The notes under the pieces are model-generated. The model made no database searches. It saw only the letters and a list, made by a program, of their open reading frames with translations, and was not told where the DNA came from. Both the position numbers and the translations under genes were made by a program. Source: Azorinus chamasolen (taxonomy: Eukaryota; Mollusca; Bivalvia; Cardiida; Solecurtidae). From it: a stretch of DNA of 64,000 bases. Positions 23,437 through 32,968 of this stretch are shown here, piece by piece (positions within the stretch are counted from its first letter, which is position 1; every line of letters begins with the position of its first letter). The stretch covers positions 50,861,394 through 50,925,393 of the forward strand of contig OY755252.1 of the NCBI GenBank assembly GCA_963576725.1, written 5' to 3'.

Positions 23437-24072
23437 CAAGAGTGCCAGTGGGCACAATATACGCCCGTCTAGGTCTTGTTCAACATGAACTGGGGTTAAC
23501 GTATTTTCTAAACTCAAATTCCTAGTCCAATTTTGCAACCAAGTTTCAAGGTTGTAAATAGGCATATTTTAACAAAAAACCTGAACCAAAAATTCTAAAT
23601 CAAAAGGGGCCATAATTGTGTCTAAATGCTTGACAGAGTTACATTGTATTTACTCTTACCTACAGATGAAGCTTCTGATGGTGAACAAATGTTTCAAGTT
23701 TAAAAGCTTTATCTCAAAGGGTTATGTAAATAAAATGGACTTTAACAAAAACCTTAACCAAAAATTTTAAGTTAAAAGGGCCATAATTATGTCACAATGC
23801 TGGACAGAGTTATATACTTTTGCCTACAGGTGAAGGTTGTTATGATGAACAAGTGTTCAAAGTTTCAAAGCTTTATCTCAAAGGGCTATATAAATAAGTT
23901 GACTTTAACCAAAACCTTAACCAAAAATTCAAAGTTAAATAGATCAAAATTATGTCAAAATGTTGGACAGAGTTATGTACTCTTTGCCTACAGGTGGAGC
24001 TTGTGATGGTGAATAAGTGTTCCAAATTTAAAAGTTTAATCTGAAAGGGTTATGTAAATAAGTGGACTTTAA
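23437..24072 (+). mobile_element. F-type tandem-repeat element, 3' end missing
   Basis: It starts CAAGAGTGCCAGTGGGCACA, containing the palindrome GTGCCAGTGGGCAC. Three units of about 175 bp follow, keyed on AACCAAAAATT, GGGCCATAATTATGTC, TGGACAGAGTTAT and TGCCTACAGGTG. The element stops where the next CAAGAGGGCC module starts, so its 3' hairpin has been lost or lies elsewhere. An open frame at 23797-24006 crosses the repeats and is not a gene. Confidence 0.5.
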
Positions 24073-24160
24073 CAAGAGGGCCATGATGGCCCTAAATTGC
24101 TCACCTGGTTACTATACTTATGCATACACTGTATTTCTATGTAAAGATAAAATTTCAAGT

Positions 24161-24274
24161 CATTGTTTATACGATGACGTCACTTCCGTGACGTTAGTCA
24201 CTTCCGTGACGTTAAGTATTTATAGTTGTTATGCACTGATGAAGATGTAAATCGAAACATGTATGCAGTAAAAT
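24161..24274 (+). mobile_element. Hammerhead-like block, copy 1 (114 bp)
   Basis: It starts CATTGTTTATACGATGACGT with TGACGTCA (CRE) and CACTTCCG (ETS-type) motifs. An 18-bp TAGTCACTTCCGTGACGT-type segment is duplicated here. The 3' half holds the ribozyme-like core described separately and ends GCAGTAAAAT. The block recurs almost unchanged at 27987-28083 but without the 18-bp duplication and with one extra A. The adjoining sequences differ completely, so the block is a mobile or copied unit. Confidence 0.6.
24229..24271 (+). ncRNA. Hammerhead-ribozyme-like motif, copy 1
   Basis: Reading 5'-3': TTATGCA (stem I, 5' strand), CTGATGA (core), A, GAT-GTAA-ATC (stem II with a GNRA-type loop), GAAA (core), then CATGT, A (candidate cleavage-site nucleotide) and TGCAGTAA (stem I, 3' strand, one bulged G). 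Starting from the last A of GAAA, ACATGT is palindromic and gives a two-base-pair stem III, as in very small type I hammerheads reported from Penelope-like elements. The known core CUGANGA...GAA is complete. The extra A before stem II and the three-base-pair stem II are departures, so activity is unproven. Confidence 0.45.
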
Positions 24275-24423
24275 AAACAAGAGGGCCATGATGGCCCTTA
24301 ATCGCTCACCTGTTCGTAACAGATTTATGATTTCAATGACAGATTGCATAATTTGAAAAATCTTGGTAGAAAACCATTAGATGATGCTACATACCAAATA
24401 TAAAGGATCTAGACCTTGCAGAT

Positions 24424-25052
24424 TTGGAGTTTATTTGCCCTCGTCGTAAGGAGAGCATACCTCCACTAAAGACTGGAAATCAAATGATTATGAGTGACAT
24501 TGACAAAGCTAACCATCTGAACGACTTCTTTGAGGAACAGTCACATATAGACGACTCGAACACGTCTCTTCAGCAATTATTAGCTCCGGGGTTTAGTCTT
24601 TCTTCCATTGTAATTACATCACAAGAGGTGGAGGAGATATTGCAATCCCTATCAACAGGGAAAGCTGTCGGCCCTGATGAAATCAGTAATCGTGTTTTAA
24701 AGGAAATGGCTAGTGAAATATCTCGACCTCTTAGTGGTTTGTTCAATCAGAGCCTCACATATTCTAAAGTTCCTAATTGTTGGAAAGAGGCTCATGTTTG
24801 TCCGATCTTTAAGGCCGGCGATCCCTCGATCGCTTCAAACTACAGGCCTGTCTCCCTACTAAGCTCTATTGTAAAGGTTTTTGAAAAAAAATTCTTTAGA
24901 CATCTTTACAATTTCTTTCGTGCCAACAATGTCATTTCAGACGTCCAATTCAATATGAAGCTGCCTGGATAGTAACCGGGACAACTAAATTAGTTTCTAT
25001 TGATAAATTATTGCATGTAGTTCGATGGGATTGCCTTGAAACCAGACGTAAA
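24424..25052 (+). pseudogene. LINE reverse-transcriptase fragment with internal deletion
   Basis: Residues read KAVGPDEISNRVLKEM, WKEAHVCPIFKAGDPSIASN and YRPVSLLSSIVKVFEK. This is the N-terminal half of a Jockey/CR1-type reverse transcriptase. At about 24955-24960 the text jumps, with a frame shift, to the C-terminal region (AAWIVTGTTKLVSIDKLLHV ... CLETRR). The palm motifs, including the FADD-type active site, are therefore deleted. The C-terminal region is then cut at 25052 by a D-type element and resumes at 26906. Confidence 0.75.
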
Positions 25053-26905
25053 CAAGATGTGTTTGTGAAACACTATGCCCCCTCGATATGATATTTGACC
25101 CTGAAGGATGACCTTGATCTTGACATGTCACCCCTCAAACTGTGCAGCTTCATGCTTCATGCATACCAAATATCAAGTCTGTATCTCTACTGGTTCAAAA
25201 GTTATGGCCAATGTTAAAGTTGGTGACCTTTGACCTTCAAAGATGATCTTGACCTTGACATGTCACCCCTCAAACTGTGCGGCTTCATGAGATACACATG
25301 CATACCAGTATCAAGGCTGTATATCTACTGGTTCAAACGTTATGGCCAATGTTAATGTTGGTGACATTTGACCTTCAAAGATGACCTTGACATGTCACCT
25401 CTCAAACTGTGCAGCCAAATGAGAAACACACGTATACCAACTATCAAGTCTGTATCTCTACTGGTTCAAAAGTTATGGCCAGTGTTAAAGTCGGTGACCT
25501 TTGACCCTGAAAGATGACCTTGACATGTCACCCCTAAACTGTGCAGCTTCACAAGATACACATGTATACCAAATGTCAAGTCTGTAACTCTACTTGTTCA
25601 AAAGTTATGGCCAATGTTAAAGTTGGTGACCTTTGATCCTGAAAGATGACCTTGACATGTCACCCCCAAACTGTGCAGCTTCATGAGATACACATGCATA
25701 CCAAATGTCAAGTCTGTATCTACAGGTTCAAAAGTTATGGCCAATGTTAAAGTCGGTGACCTTTGACCCTAAAAGATGACCTCTACCTTGACATGTTGCC
25801 CCAAAAAGTGTGCAGCTACATGAGATACACATGCATACCAAATATCAAGACTCTATCTCAATTGGTTCAAAAGTTATGGCCAATTTGAAGTTGGTGACCT
25901 TTGACCCTGAAGGATGACCTTGACATGTCACCCTTCAAACTGTGCAGCTTCATGAGATACACAAGCATGCAAAATATCAAGTCTCTATCTGTACTGGTTC
26001 AAAAGTTATGGCCAATGTTAAATTCGGTGATTTGACCCATATGTTTGACCTCTGACCTTTAAGGATGACCTTGACCTTGACATGTCACCCCTCATAATGT
26101 GCGACTTTATGAGATACATATGCATGCCAAATATCAAGTCTATCTGTACTGGCTCAACTGTTATGACCAATGTTAAAGCTACAGACAAACAAACAGACAA
26201 TTTGACCTTTGACCCTGAAGAATGACATTGACCTTGACATGTCACCCCTCAAAATGTGCAGCCTCGTTAGATACACAAGCATGCCAAATATCAAGTCTCT
26301 ATCTCTACTGGTCCAAAAGTTATGGCCAATGTTAAAGTCAGTGATTTGACCCATATATTTGACCTCTGACCTTGAAGGATGACCTTGACCATGACATGTC
26401 ACCCCTCAAAATGTGCGGCTTTATGAGATACATACGCATGCCAAATATCAAGTCTCTATCTGTACTGGCTCAAAAGTTATGACCAATGTTAAAGTTGCGT
26501 TAAAGTTACAAAGAAACAGACAATTTGACCTTTGACCCTGAATGATGACATTGACCTTGACATGACACCACTCAAAAGGTGCAGCTTCATGAGATACAAA
26601 AGCATGCCAAATATCAAGTCTCTATCTCTACTGGTCCAAAAGTTATGGCCAATGTTAAAGTTGGTGATATGACCCATATATTTGACCCCTGACCTTGAAG
26701 AATGACCTTGACCATGACATGTTACCCCTCAAAATGTGCGGCTTTATGAGATACATATGCATGCCAAATATCAAGTCTATATCTGTACTGACTCAAAAGT
26801 TATGATCAATGTTAAAGTTGCTGACAAACAAACAGCCAAACGGACAAACAGACAGACAAGGCAAAAACAATATGTCCCCCAGATCAGATCTGGGGGGCAT
26901 AAAAA
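25053..26905 (+). mobile_element. D-type palindrome-ended element with ~12 tandem units
   Basis: The 5' end is CAAGATGTGTTTGTGAAACA, with the palindrome GTGTTTGTGAAACAC, followed by TATGCCCCC. The 3' end has an ACAGACAG spacer and the hairpin CCCCCAGATCAGATCTGGGG then GGCATAAAAA. About 12 units of 130-165 bp repeat GATGACCTTGAC, CTTGACATGTCACCCCTCAA, GTGCAGCTTCATGAGATACA, CATACCAAATATCAAGTCT and TTATGGCCAATGTTAAAG. It splits the LINE C-terminal coding sequence at the CLETRR codons. Confidence 0.75.
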
Positions 26906-27028
26906 CACAGACTTATTCTCTTTTATAAAATGATGTTTCATTTAACTCCACAATACCTCACGGAACTGGTACCTGGAGTGGTTGGAAGTGTTTCTCGATA
27001 CAATTTAAGAAACGCTGGGGATATTCAT
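26906..27028 (+). pseudogene. LINE C-terminal coding remnant after the D-type insertion
   Basis: The frame starting CACAGACTTATTCTC reads HRLILFYKMM, then PQYLTELVPGVVGSVSRYNL and RNAGDIHEV. This is the conserved C-terminal tail of the same LINE type seen at 24960-25052. It stops abruptly at the B-type 3' module without a LINE 3' UTR. Confidence 0.65.
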
Positions 27029-27765
27029 GAAGTTCAAATTGTTGACGCGGGATGATGCACGACGCACACAGCACCACGACTGACATCAGCCGATCACAAA
27101 AGCTCACCCTGAGCACTTTGTGCTCTGGTGAGCTAATAAAACTAGGTAACCGCTGGGGCATGGTCAATTTTGACCCCAGGGGCATAATAAGATGATGATA
27201 ATTTGTATAACTTTTGTAAAAGACCTGAAGTTGATGCTATGTGCCAATTATGAAAGCTGAGAACCTTCCAGTTTCAGGAGAAGATTTTCACTATATGTTT
27301 TCTATAAAAAACTGGCCGCTCCTGGGACGGGGCCAATTTTGACCCCAGGGGCATAATTTATATAACTTTTGTACAGGACCTGAACATGATGTTATGTGCA
27401 AATTATTAAAGCTAAGAACATTTCAGTTTCAGAGAAGATTTTCAGTTTTCACTATATGTTTCTATATAAAACAAGGCACCCCTGGGGCAGGGCCAATTTT
27501 GACCCCAGAGACATAATTTATATAACTTTTGTAGAGGACCAACATATGATGCTGAGAACCCTGTAGAGAAGATTTTTAAAGGTTCAAATAGTTGACGACT
27601 GAGGATGCATGCAGACGGACATCATACAATCACTAAAGCTCACCCTGAGCCCTTCGTGCTCTGGTGCGCTAAAAATGATGACATTAATACATATAAATTA
27701 GATGATTTTTTAATAAGGAATTATTCGTATTCTTGCAATCCGCCTGTATGCATTTTCAGACATTC

Positions 27766-27954
27766 TTAACCCTTTCCTCCTTGAATATTCATGTAAGAAA
27801 TATTTACACCAATAGTATGAATTACTCATAACTATTTTTTATTATCAGCAAGCAGAGCAGATCCTGATCAGATGGCTCTGATATGAGCCGTCTGATCTAG
27901 GTCTACTCTGTTTGCAAAGGCGTAGAAATGCGTATCTATGGAGTAAAGGGATAA
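27766..27954. mobile_element. Near-complete fold-back MITE
   Basis: It begins TTAACCCTTTCCTCCTTGAA and ends CTATGGAGTAAAGGGATAA, one base off TTAA. The central hairpin pairs GATCCTGATCAGATGGCTC with GAGCCGTCTGATCTAGGTC. TATGAATTACTCAT and TGAATATTCATG are secondary palindromes. Confidence 0.65.
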
Positions 27955-27986
27955 ACTCGTCGTAACGTTACGTTTAATTTTCCCGC

Positions 27987-28083
27987 CATTGTTTATACGA
28001 TGACGTCACTTCCGTGACGTTAAGTATATTATAGTTGTTATGCACTGATGAAGATGTAAATCGAAACATGTATGCAGTAAAAT
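27987..28083 (+). mobile_element. Hammerhead-like block, copy 2 (97 bp)
   Basis: It matches the block at 24161-24274 from CATTGTTTATACGATGACGT to GCAGTAAAAT apart from the missing 18-bp duplication and one inserted A. The left flank is TTAATTTTCCCGC and the right flank CAAAGGCCTGAATGGCC, itself similar to a B/A-type 5' palindrome. Confidence 0.6.
28038..28080 (+). ncRNA. Hammerhead-ribozyme-like motif, copy 2
   Basis: All bases of the proposed core and stems (TTATGCA, CTGATGA, GAT-GTAA-ATC, GAAA, ACATGT, A, TGCAGTAA) are identical to copy 1. The unchanged motif in otherwise diverged surroundings is compatible with recent copying or with constraint. It does not prove catalysis. Confidence 0.45.
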
Positions 28084-28449
28084 CAAAGGCCTGAATGGCC
28101 ATAATGGCTTTCGGGTTTGATATGGATGTTAAAGGCATTTCAAAGCTCCTTATATAAGTAACCTCCCCCCCCCCCCTATATACACAGTATCCAGCTGTGC
28201 TCCTGCAGTGTCCAGTCAAGGTCCATAGCCATAAGAGATAAAGTTATGCAATTATACATTGATCCTCTGTGATCTGTGATGGTAGCCCGCCTTATTAGTT
28301 TGTGTATCAGATGCTTGACAGTCAGCTCTCAAAATACACAGCATGGGGTTAATGGGTCAACATTCCTTTCGAAATGCCTTTAAGTGTAAGGGGAGAAATT
28401 GGGGGAGTTAATAACAATAACGTCTTGGAATTGATAAAAGGATTAATAA

Positions 28450-28558
28450 CAACACATTTTTGTGAAACACCATGTCCCTGATTGTGACCAATATAATATA
28501 AATTTGACCCGTAATGTGACATGTAACATTTAACTGTTATATGAGCTTGATTTTAATA

Positions 28559-28592
<34 letters not shown>

Positions 28593-28770
28593 ACCCCCAA
28601 AAAATAAATAAAAATGTTCGCCTCCGTAAGTTGCACAGGCATGCCAGGTTTGAAGTATGTATGTGCAATGGCTACAAAGTTATTGCCAACATTAAAGTTT
28701 GAGCCAAGCCAACAAACCGCGCAAAATCAGCCCCCCCCACCCACACACACCAAATTGATTGGGGGCATAA
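28450..28770 (+). repeat. Worn D-type remnant with a 29-base poly-C tract
   Basis: GTGAAACACCATGTCCC matches the D-type 5' end and CAACATTAAAGTTTGAGCC its unit. GATTGGGGGCATAAAAATAT is a D/C-type 3' terminus. Between them, bases 28562-28590 are 29 consecutive C. The flanking 28085-28450 holds nothing I recognise beyond an 11-base C run near 28166. Confidence 0.5.
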
Positions 28771-28865
28771 AAATATGACAGACTGAAACAAAAGGAGCCA
28801 TCTCATGATCTGCTGTTTATATATAGACATGCTTCTAGTTTCTACTATGGCCATAAGAATATCTT

Positions 28866-28925
28866 AATTTTATTCATGATGTCATTATTTCTTACATGAA
28901 TATTCATGAAGTAAAGGGTCAATTA
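28866..28925. repeat. MITE end fragment
   Basis: ATTTCTTACATGAATATTCATGAAGTAAAGGGTCAATTA resembles the right end of the TTAA fold-back family. Its hairpin and left end are not seen. Confidence 0.4.
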
Positions 28926-30165
28926 ATGATTTCATGTCCAAAGCTGATGCAAAAACTGAAGCATAACATCAAAGTTATACAAAGGCTACCTATAATCCTA
29001 CATTTTTTGTTCAACTAATTCTTACACATAACATTTATTTTTCCATGTTCAGCACTCGTTTATTTTGAATAAATGTGGTCTGCGTACAAATTGAAGGTAG
29101 ACTGTTTTTATTTTTAATTACTAAGTAGATCCATACATGTACATACAATTACGGTAGTTGTTTGGAACCTGATGAAACTCAAATTCAGAACTACAGTCTG
29201 AAGTAGAGTTGTAATCTGGGAAAGACATTCCAACAAATTGCTACCTACTTTCGCTTTTACACGACACAAACGTCTTGAGCAAACGACAGTGTCGGCGACT
29301 CGGCGGTTACACGATACATAGAAGAGGCTCTATTTTCACAGTTGTTATTGACACTGGAATGTAATTTGATTGAATATGTGTTGAAAACCATCTATGGTTA
29401 ATACTTACTTTGATAAGCCGATAGAACTCCATGTTTTTACGGTTTTACTTGTGTTGAGGTTGGGTGCCATAGTCAAAACACGCTGTTCGATGCGTGATAC
29501 ATGTGTATATGGGAATTTCATTGGTTGGTTATTTTAGATTTCTTTGACCTTGTCCTTTATGAAATTTCCTATTTCTAATTTGAGTACGGGTCAAACGGAA
29601 ATGACCGAATGCGACGCAAAAGGCAGTTTGATTGGCTGAAGATGTAGGTCTATATGCTAATCATAAAAATGCAATCGGAAACCTCGGCTATATTCCTTCT
29701 GCTTTAGAACGCCAAGGTGTTGCGAAAACTACGGTAAAAATATTCGTTCGCGTCTTAATTGGAGTTTATTAAAATTCTGTATCTGTATCTATACGTCGTA
29801 GAATCCTATATAGGCTTTTTCAAAACTTTTAAAAAGTTTATCTTTGTGTAGATTAGTAGTAATTATCTTACACAGCGAATTATTATTAAATACATGAAGA
29901 GTAAACAAATACATGAACATTTTACAACCAAACTAGTGCAGACTTGAAGAAAACTATTTTGTCTTGCGCATGTTCACTAGACAAGTGAACTCATTGCCGT
30001 AAAGAGACCAATTGCTATATGGCTCCGAAAGCCATAATAAAAAACGTGTTGGTTGTTAATTTATCCTATATATGATTTTTTAATGGCATGTTAGCACAGA
30101 ACTGTTTGGTCATGTATATACTATTACAGAATTGTTGGTCATGTAGTCATATCTATACTATTTCA
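28926..30165. other. Intergenic, no gene recognised
   Basis: There are no convincing ORFs or repeats. A CCAAT-type TTGATTGGCTGAAG occurs at about 29629, in CpG-containing sequence (29550-29720) that could be a promoter of something outside my recognition. Confidence 0.4.
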
Positions 30166-30169
30166 TAAA

Positions 30170-30286
30170 TAAACAGAGAAGACCCTGATCAGGCAACTCT
30201 AACAGTAGACATCTGATCAGCGTCTACTCAGGTTTTAAAAGGTTTTAAGTGGTCTCATGAATATTCATTTAAGAAATAGCCATCTG
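30170..30286. mobile_element. Fold-back MITE remnant adjoining the minisatellite
   Basis: AGACCCTGATCAGGCAACTC pairs partly with ACATCTGATCAGCGTCTACT. It is followed by CATGAATATTCATTTAAG. The next occurrence of the arm text, CATCTGATCTGTGTCTACTC, runs straight into the 30-bp tandem array. Confidence 0.5.
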
Positions 30287-31290
30287 ATCTGTGTCTACTC
30301 TGTATGCAATTGGTATATCTGTGTCTACTCTGTATGCAATTGGTATATCTGTGTCCACTCTGTTTGCAATTGGTATATCTGTGTCTACTCTGTTTGCAAT
30401 TGGTATATCTGTGTCTACTCTGTTTACAATTGGTATATCTATGTCTACTCTGAATGCAATTGGTATATCTGTGTCTACTCGGTATATTCTGTTTGCAATT
30501 GGTATATATGTGTCTACTCTGTATGCAATTGGTATATCTGTGTCTATTCTTAATGCAATTGGTATATCTGTGTCTACTCTTAATGCAATTGGTATATCTG
30601 TGTCTACTCTGTTTGCAATTGGTAAATCTGTGTTTACTCTGTTTGCAATTGGTATATCTGCATCTACTCTGTTTGCAGTTGGTATATCTGTGTCTACTCT
30701 GTTTACAATTGGTATATCTATGTCTACTCTGTTTGCAATTGGTATATCTGTGTCTACTCTGTATACTCTGTTTGTAATCGGTATACCTGTGTCTACTCTG
30801 TTTGCAATTGGTATATCTGTGTCTACTCTGTTTGCAGTTTGTATATCTGTGTCTACTCTGTTTGCAGTTTGTATATCTGTGTCTACTCTGTTTGCAGTTT
30901 GTATATCTGTGTCTACTCTGTTTGCAGTTTGTATATCTGTGTCTACTCTGTTTGCAGTTGGTATATCTGTGTCTACTCTGTTTGCAGTTTGTATATCTGT
31001 GTCTACTCTGTTTGCAGTTGGTATATCTGTGTCTACTCTGTTTGCAGTTGGTATATCTGTTTGCAGTTGGTATATCTGTGTCTACTCTGTTTGCAGTTGG
31101 TATATCTGTGTCTACTCTGTTTGCAGTTTGTATATCTATGTCTACTCTGTTTGCAGTTGGTATATCTGTGTCTACTCTGTTTGCAGTTGGTATATCTGTG
31201 TCTACTCTGTTTGCAGTTTGTATATCTGTGTCTACTCTGTTTGCAGTTTGTATATCTGTGTCTACTCTGTTTGCAGTTGGTATATCTGTG
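30287..31290 (+). repeat. 30-bp minisatellite, about 33 units
   Basis: The unit is TCTGTGTCTACTCTGTTTGC plus AATTGGTATA or AGTTTGTATA. Proximal units carry GCAATTGG. Distal units carry GCAGTTTG or GCAGTTGG and are more uniform. Irregular units (for example GGTATATTCTG near 30481 and a shortened unit near 31048) mark unequal exchange. Because 30 is a multiple of three and the unit has no stop, all three plus frames stay open, giving decapeptide ladders such as STLFAVGISV. These are not evidence of a gene. Confidence 0.9.
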
Positions 31291-31319
31291 TAGTAACGTG
31301 TTAGAGGGGTTTTATTGTA

Positions 31320-31503
31320 CAGTAGAACCTCTCCTAAGAAAAAAGGTCTATTTATTGGTCTTTTAGGCAGGTGGTGGCTTAATGTAGGTCAACAATAATG
31401 CAGAAAGCTTTCTGTATTATTTTTGCCCTGCATTAAGCACTCATCTGCTTTTTAAAATTCCTATGTCCAATAAATAAAAGATCACTAAAGACAGGTTCTA
31501 CTG
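31320..31503. mobile_element. Pogo-like 184-bp MITE
   Basis: The termini CAGTAGAACCTCTC and the inverted ACAGGTTCTACTG bound an interior with AATGCAGAAAGCTTTCTG. TA precedes the left end, while TG follows the right end, so the second TA is mutated. A related sequence (GCAGCTTTCTGCATTCC) lies at about 36540-36715. Confidence 0.55.
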
Positions 31504-31554
31504 TGGATGCAAATTTCCATTTTCTTATGCCTCACATGCACACAGCTGACCTAC

Positions 31555-31655
31555 CAAGCTGTTTGATCCTTGTATCTTTTTGCTGTAGCAGCTGTTTATA
31601 TGAGGAGATCACGGTTTCTAGCGAGTTACGGATCACCTCACAACAGTTTCCAGAC
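31555..31655 (-). CDS. Coiled-coil exon 4 of an unknown host gene
   Basis: Minus-strand exon with acceptor CCTTATCTTACAG| and donor CAGCTTG|GTAGGT. The 101-nt exon contributes one base to an upstream codon and one to a downstream codon. It encodes SGNCCEVIRNSLETVISSYK followed by QLLQQKDTRIKQL, a heptad-rich helical text. Its entry phase matches the exit phase of the exon at 36827-36919, 5.2 kb upstream, and the joining codon would be AGG. The next downstream exon was not found. The protein is not identified. Confidence 0.55.
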
Positions 31656-31743
31656 CTGTAAGATAAGGCAAATAAAGTGAGTCCACATGAAATGGCGGCT
31701 ATAGTGCATATCATAGGCATTTTGACCCTGACAAGTTCATTAT

Positions 31744-32025
31744 TGAACCCTTTCCTTTATGAATATTCATGCAAGACTATGCCCATTTAATGATTAAGAA
31801 TATTTATTTAATTCTTGTTTTAACCCTTCCAGTGCGGGAAACAAGTCACAAATGTCACTTGCAAACAGTGTAGAACCAGATGAACTGGTTTTTATGACAA
31901 TGTGGTAGTCTAAGAGTGCTTGCCTAGGGTCTGCACTGTTTGTCATATTATATCTTTCTTTTGAAAAATCCCTGAATATTTATGGTAAGCGTCACTATGT
32001 GAGAATTCAGGGTTAAAAGGGTTAA
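31744..32025. mobile_element. MITE end fragment and a complete TTAA MITE
   Basis: 31744-31800 carries ACCCTTTCCTTTATGAATAT, a left end without a partner. 31820-32025 is complete: TTAACCCTTCCAGTGCGGGA, a GCAAACAGTGTAGA...TCTGCACTGTTTG hairpin, and the right end CAGGGTTAAAAGGGTTAA. Confidence 0.6.
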
Positions 32026-32035
32026 ATGTAACCGG

Positions 32036-32128
32036 GTGTCTCTGAGAGAAAATATACCCACCAAGTGTTGGGATCAAACTTGATATTCCTAGTCAAGTAC
32101 TCTACCGCATTGCCATAAAAGCCGGCTT
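32036..32128 (-). repeat. tRNA-derived SINE head
   Basis: On the minus strand, TTTATGGCAATGCGGTAGAG resembles a pol III A box region and AATATCAAGTTTGATCCC a B box. GCCGGC begins the molecule. The cloverleaf is degenerate, so this is a SINE relic rather than a tRNA gene. Confidence 0.5.
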
Positions 32129-32129
32129 G

Positions 32130-32968
32130 TACAGCAAGGCTTTACAAGTGTGAGAAAAGTAAACTACACTCTGTGACATATGATATACAAGAATGGTGGT
32201 TATTGAATAATCAAGGAGCTATAACTCTGTATCACATCATACCACAGAACTCCTCTTGTTCAATCTAGGCTGCACCAATGGGCCCCCTTTTTTACCAAAT
32301 GGCACTTAATTAATACCATCATGGGCCTGACGGGCGCATTCAAAAATCCATGAGCTTTTCAGTATTGTTTGTTCTTTGCATTTCTTAGCACCCTTTTCAT
32401 TTCTAAAGCCATACCTGTAGACTGGTACACAACCTAATTTTCTGCACCTGTGTATATACATGTAGAAGTAAAATTCTAATAACCATTCTACATTGGCATA
32501 TATTTGGTTTTCTACTACTATATATAACAGATTACATGATATTGATTGGTTACCTACTATATGTAATTATTAATAGTATACACAACTGTGAATACCCAGA
32601 TCGGCTCTGTGTAAGACAGTGCCAAGTAAGGTATACTCAGTTATGAGAAGGTGTAGACCCAGGTCTTAGTAAAATTCTACTGCTATATATTGCTGATTAC
32701 ATGCTTTTGATTGGTTATGTATCATGTACATATGAGTAATATACACAAGAGTGTTCGGAGGAACACATGTGTCACCTGCTCGCAGCTGACACAAAAACTT
32801 ATTGTTAATATACCGCATACGGTACATAATACGCCCACTTGCGAACTTTCTCTGATTCAACATGCCTTATAAGTGTTGACATTTTCTAATCTGTGCTTCA
32901 GATCTTGATTTCCATATTAAGGTGATACTATTTTTAAAACAATTGAAGTGAATATCTTATTAAATAAA
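32130..32968. other. Intergenic, weak direct repeat
   Basis: Bases 32466-32590 and 32668-32752 share AGTAAAATTCTA, GATTACATG..TTGATTGGTTA and AATATACACAA. No gene is recognised. GAACACATGTGTCACCTGCTCGCAG at about 32762 echoes the GTGACACACTGCC...GGCAGGTGACAC palindromes at 37900 and 39553. Confidence 0.4.

Larger units (their letters stand above)
24278..27135 (+). mobile_element. Inner B-type ends enclosing a LINE fragment
   Basis: The 5' module CAAGAGGGCCATGATGGCCC plus TTAATCGCTCACCTG is followed by only ~125 bp of element-like sequence up to GACCTTGCAGATTTGGAG. LINE coding then takes over. After the LINE, the B 3' module resumes at TTCAAATTGTTGACG (27029) and ends with AAAGCTCACCCTGAGCACTT and GTGCTCTGGTGAGCT. 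No B monomers remain inside. The LINE fragment has neither its own 5' nor 3' end. Confidence 0.55.
24073..27672 (+). mobile_element. Outer B-type element with nested cargo
   Basis: The 5' module CAAGAGGGCCATGATGGCCC is at 24073. The body resumes at 27136 with three B monomers (CGCTGGGGCATGGTCAATTT ...) and ends in a CACTAAAGCTCACCCTGAGC / GTGCTCTGGTGCGCT hairpin at 27626-27670. Between these lie the hammerhead-like block and a complete inner element with its own ends. It is a nested structure, not a single transposition unit. Confidence 0.5.

Noticed and set aside
24424..24972. 182-residue ORF as a host gene
   Set aside because: Clear reverse-transcriptase text, truncated, joined out of frame to the LINE C terminus.
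30257..31366. Four long ORFs (98-337 residues) with repeating decapeptides
   Set aside because: They are the three forward frames of a stop-free 30-bp minisatellite; there is no start context, splice structure or non-repetitive domain.
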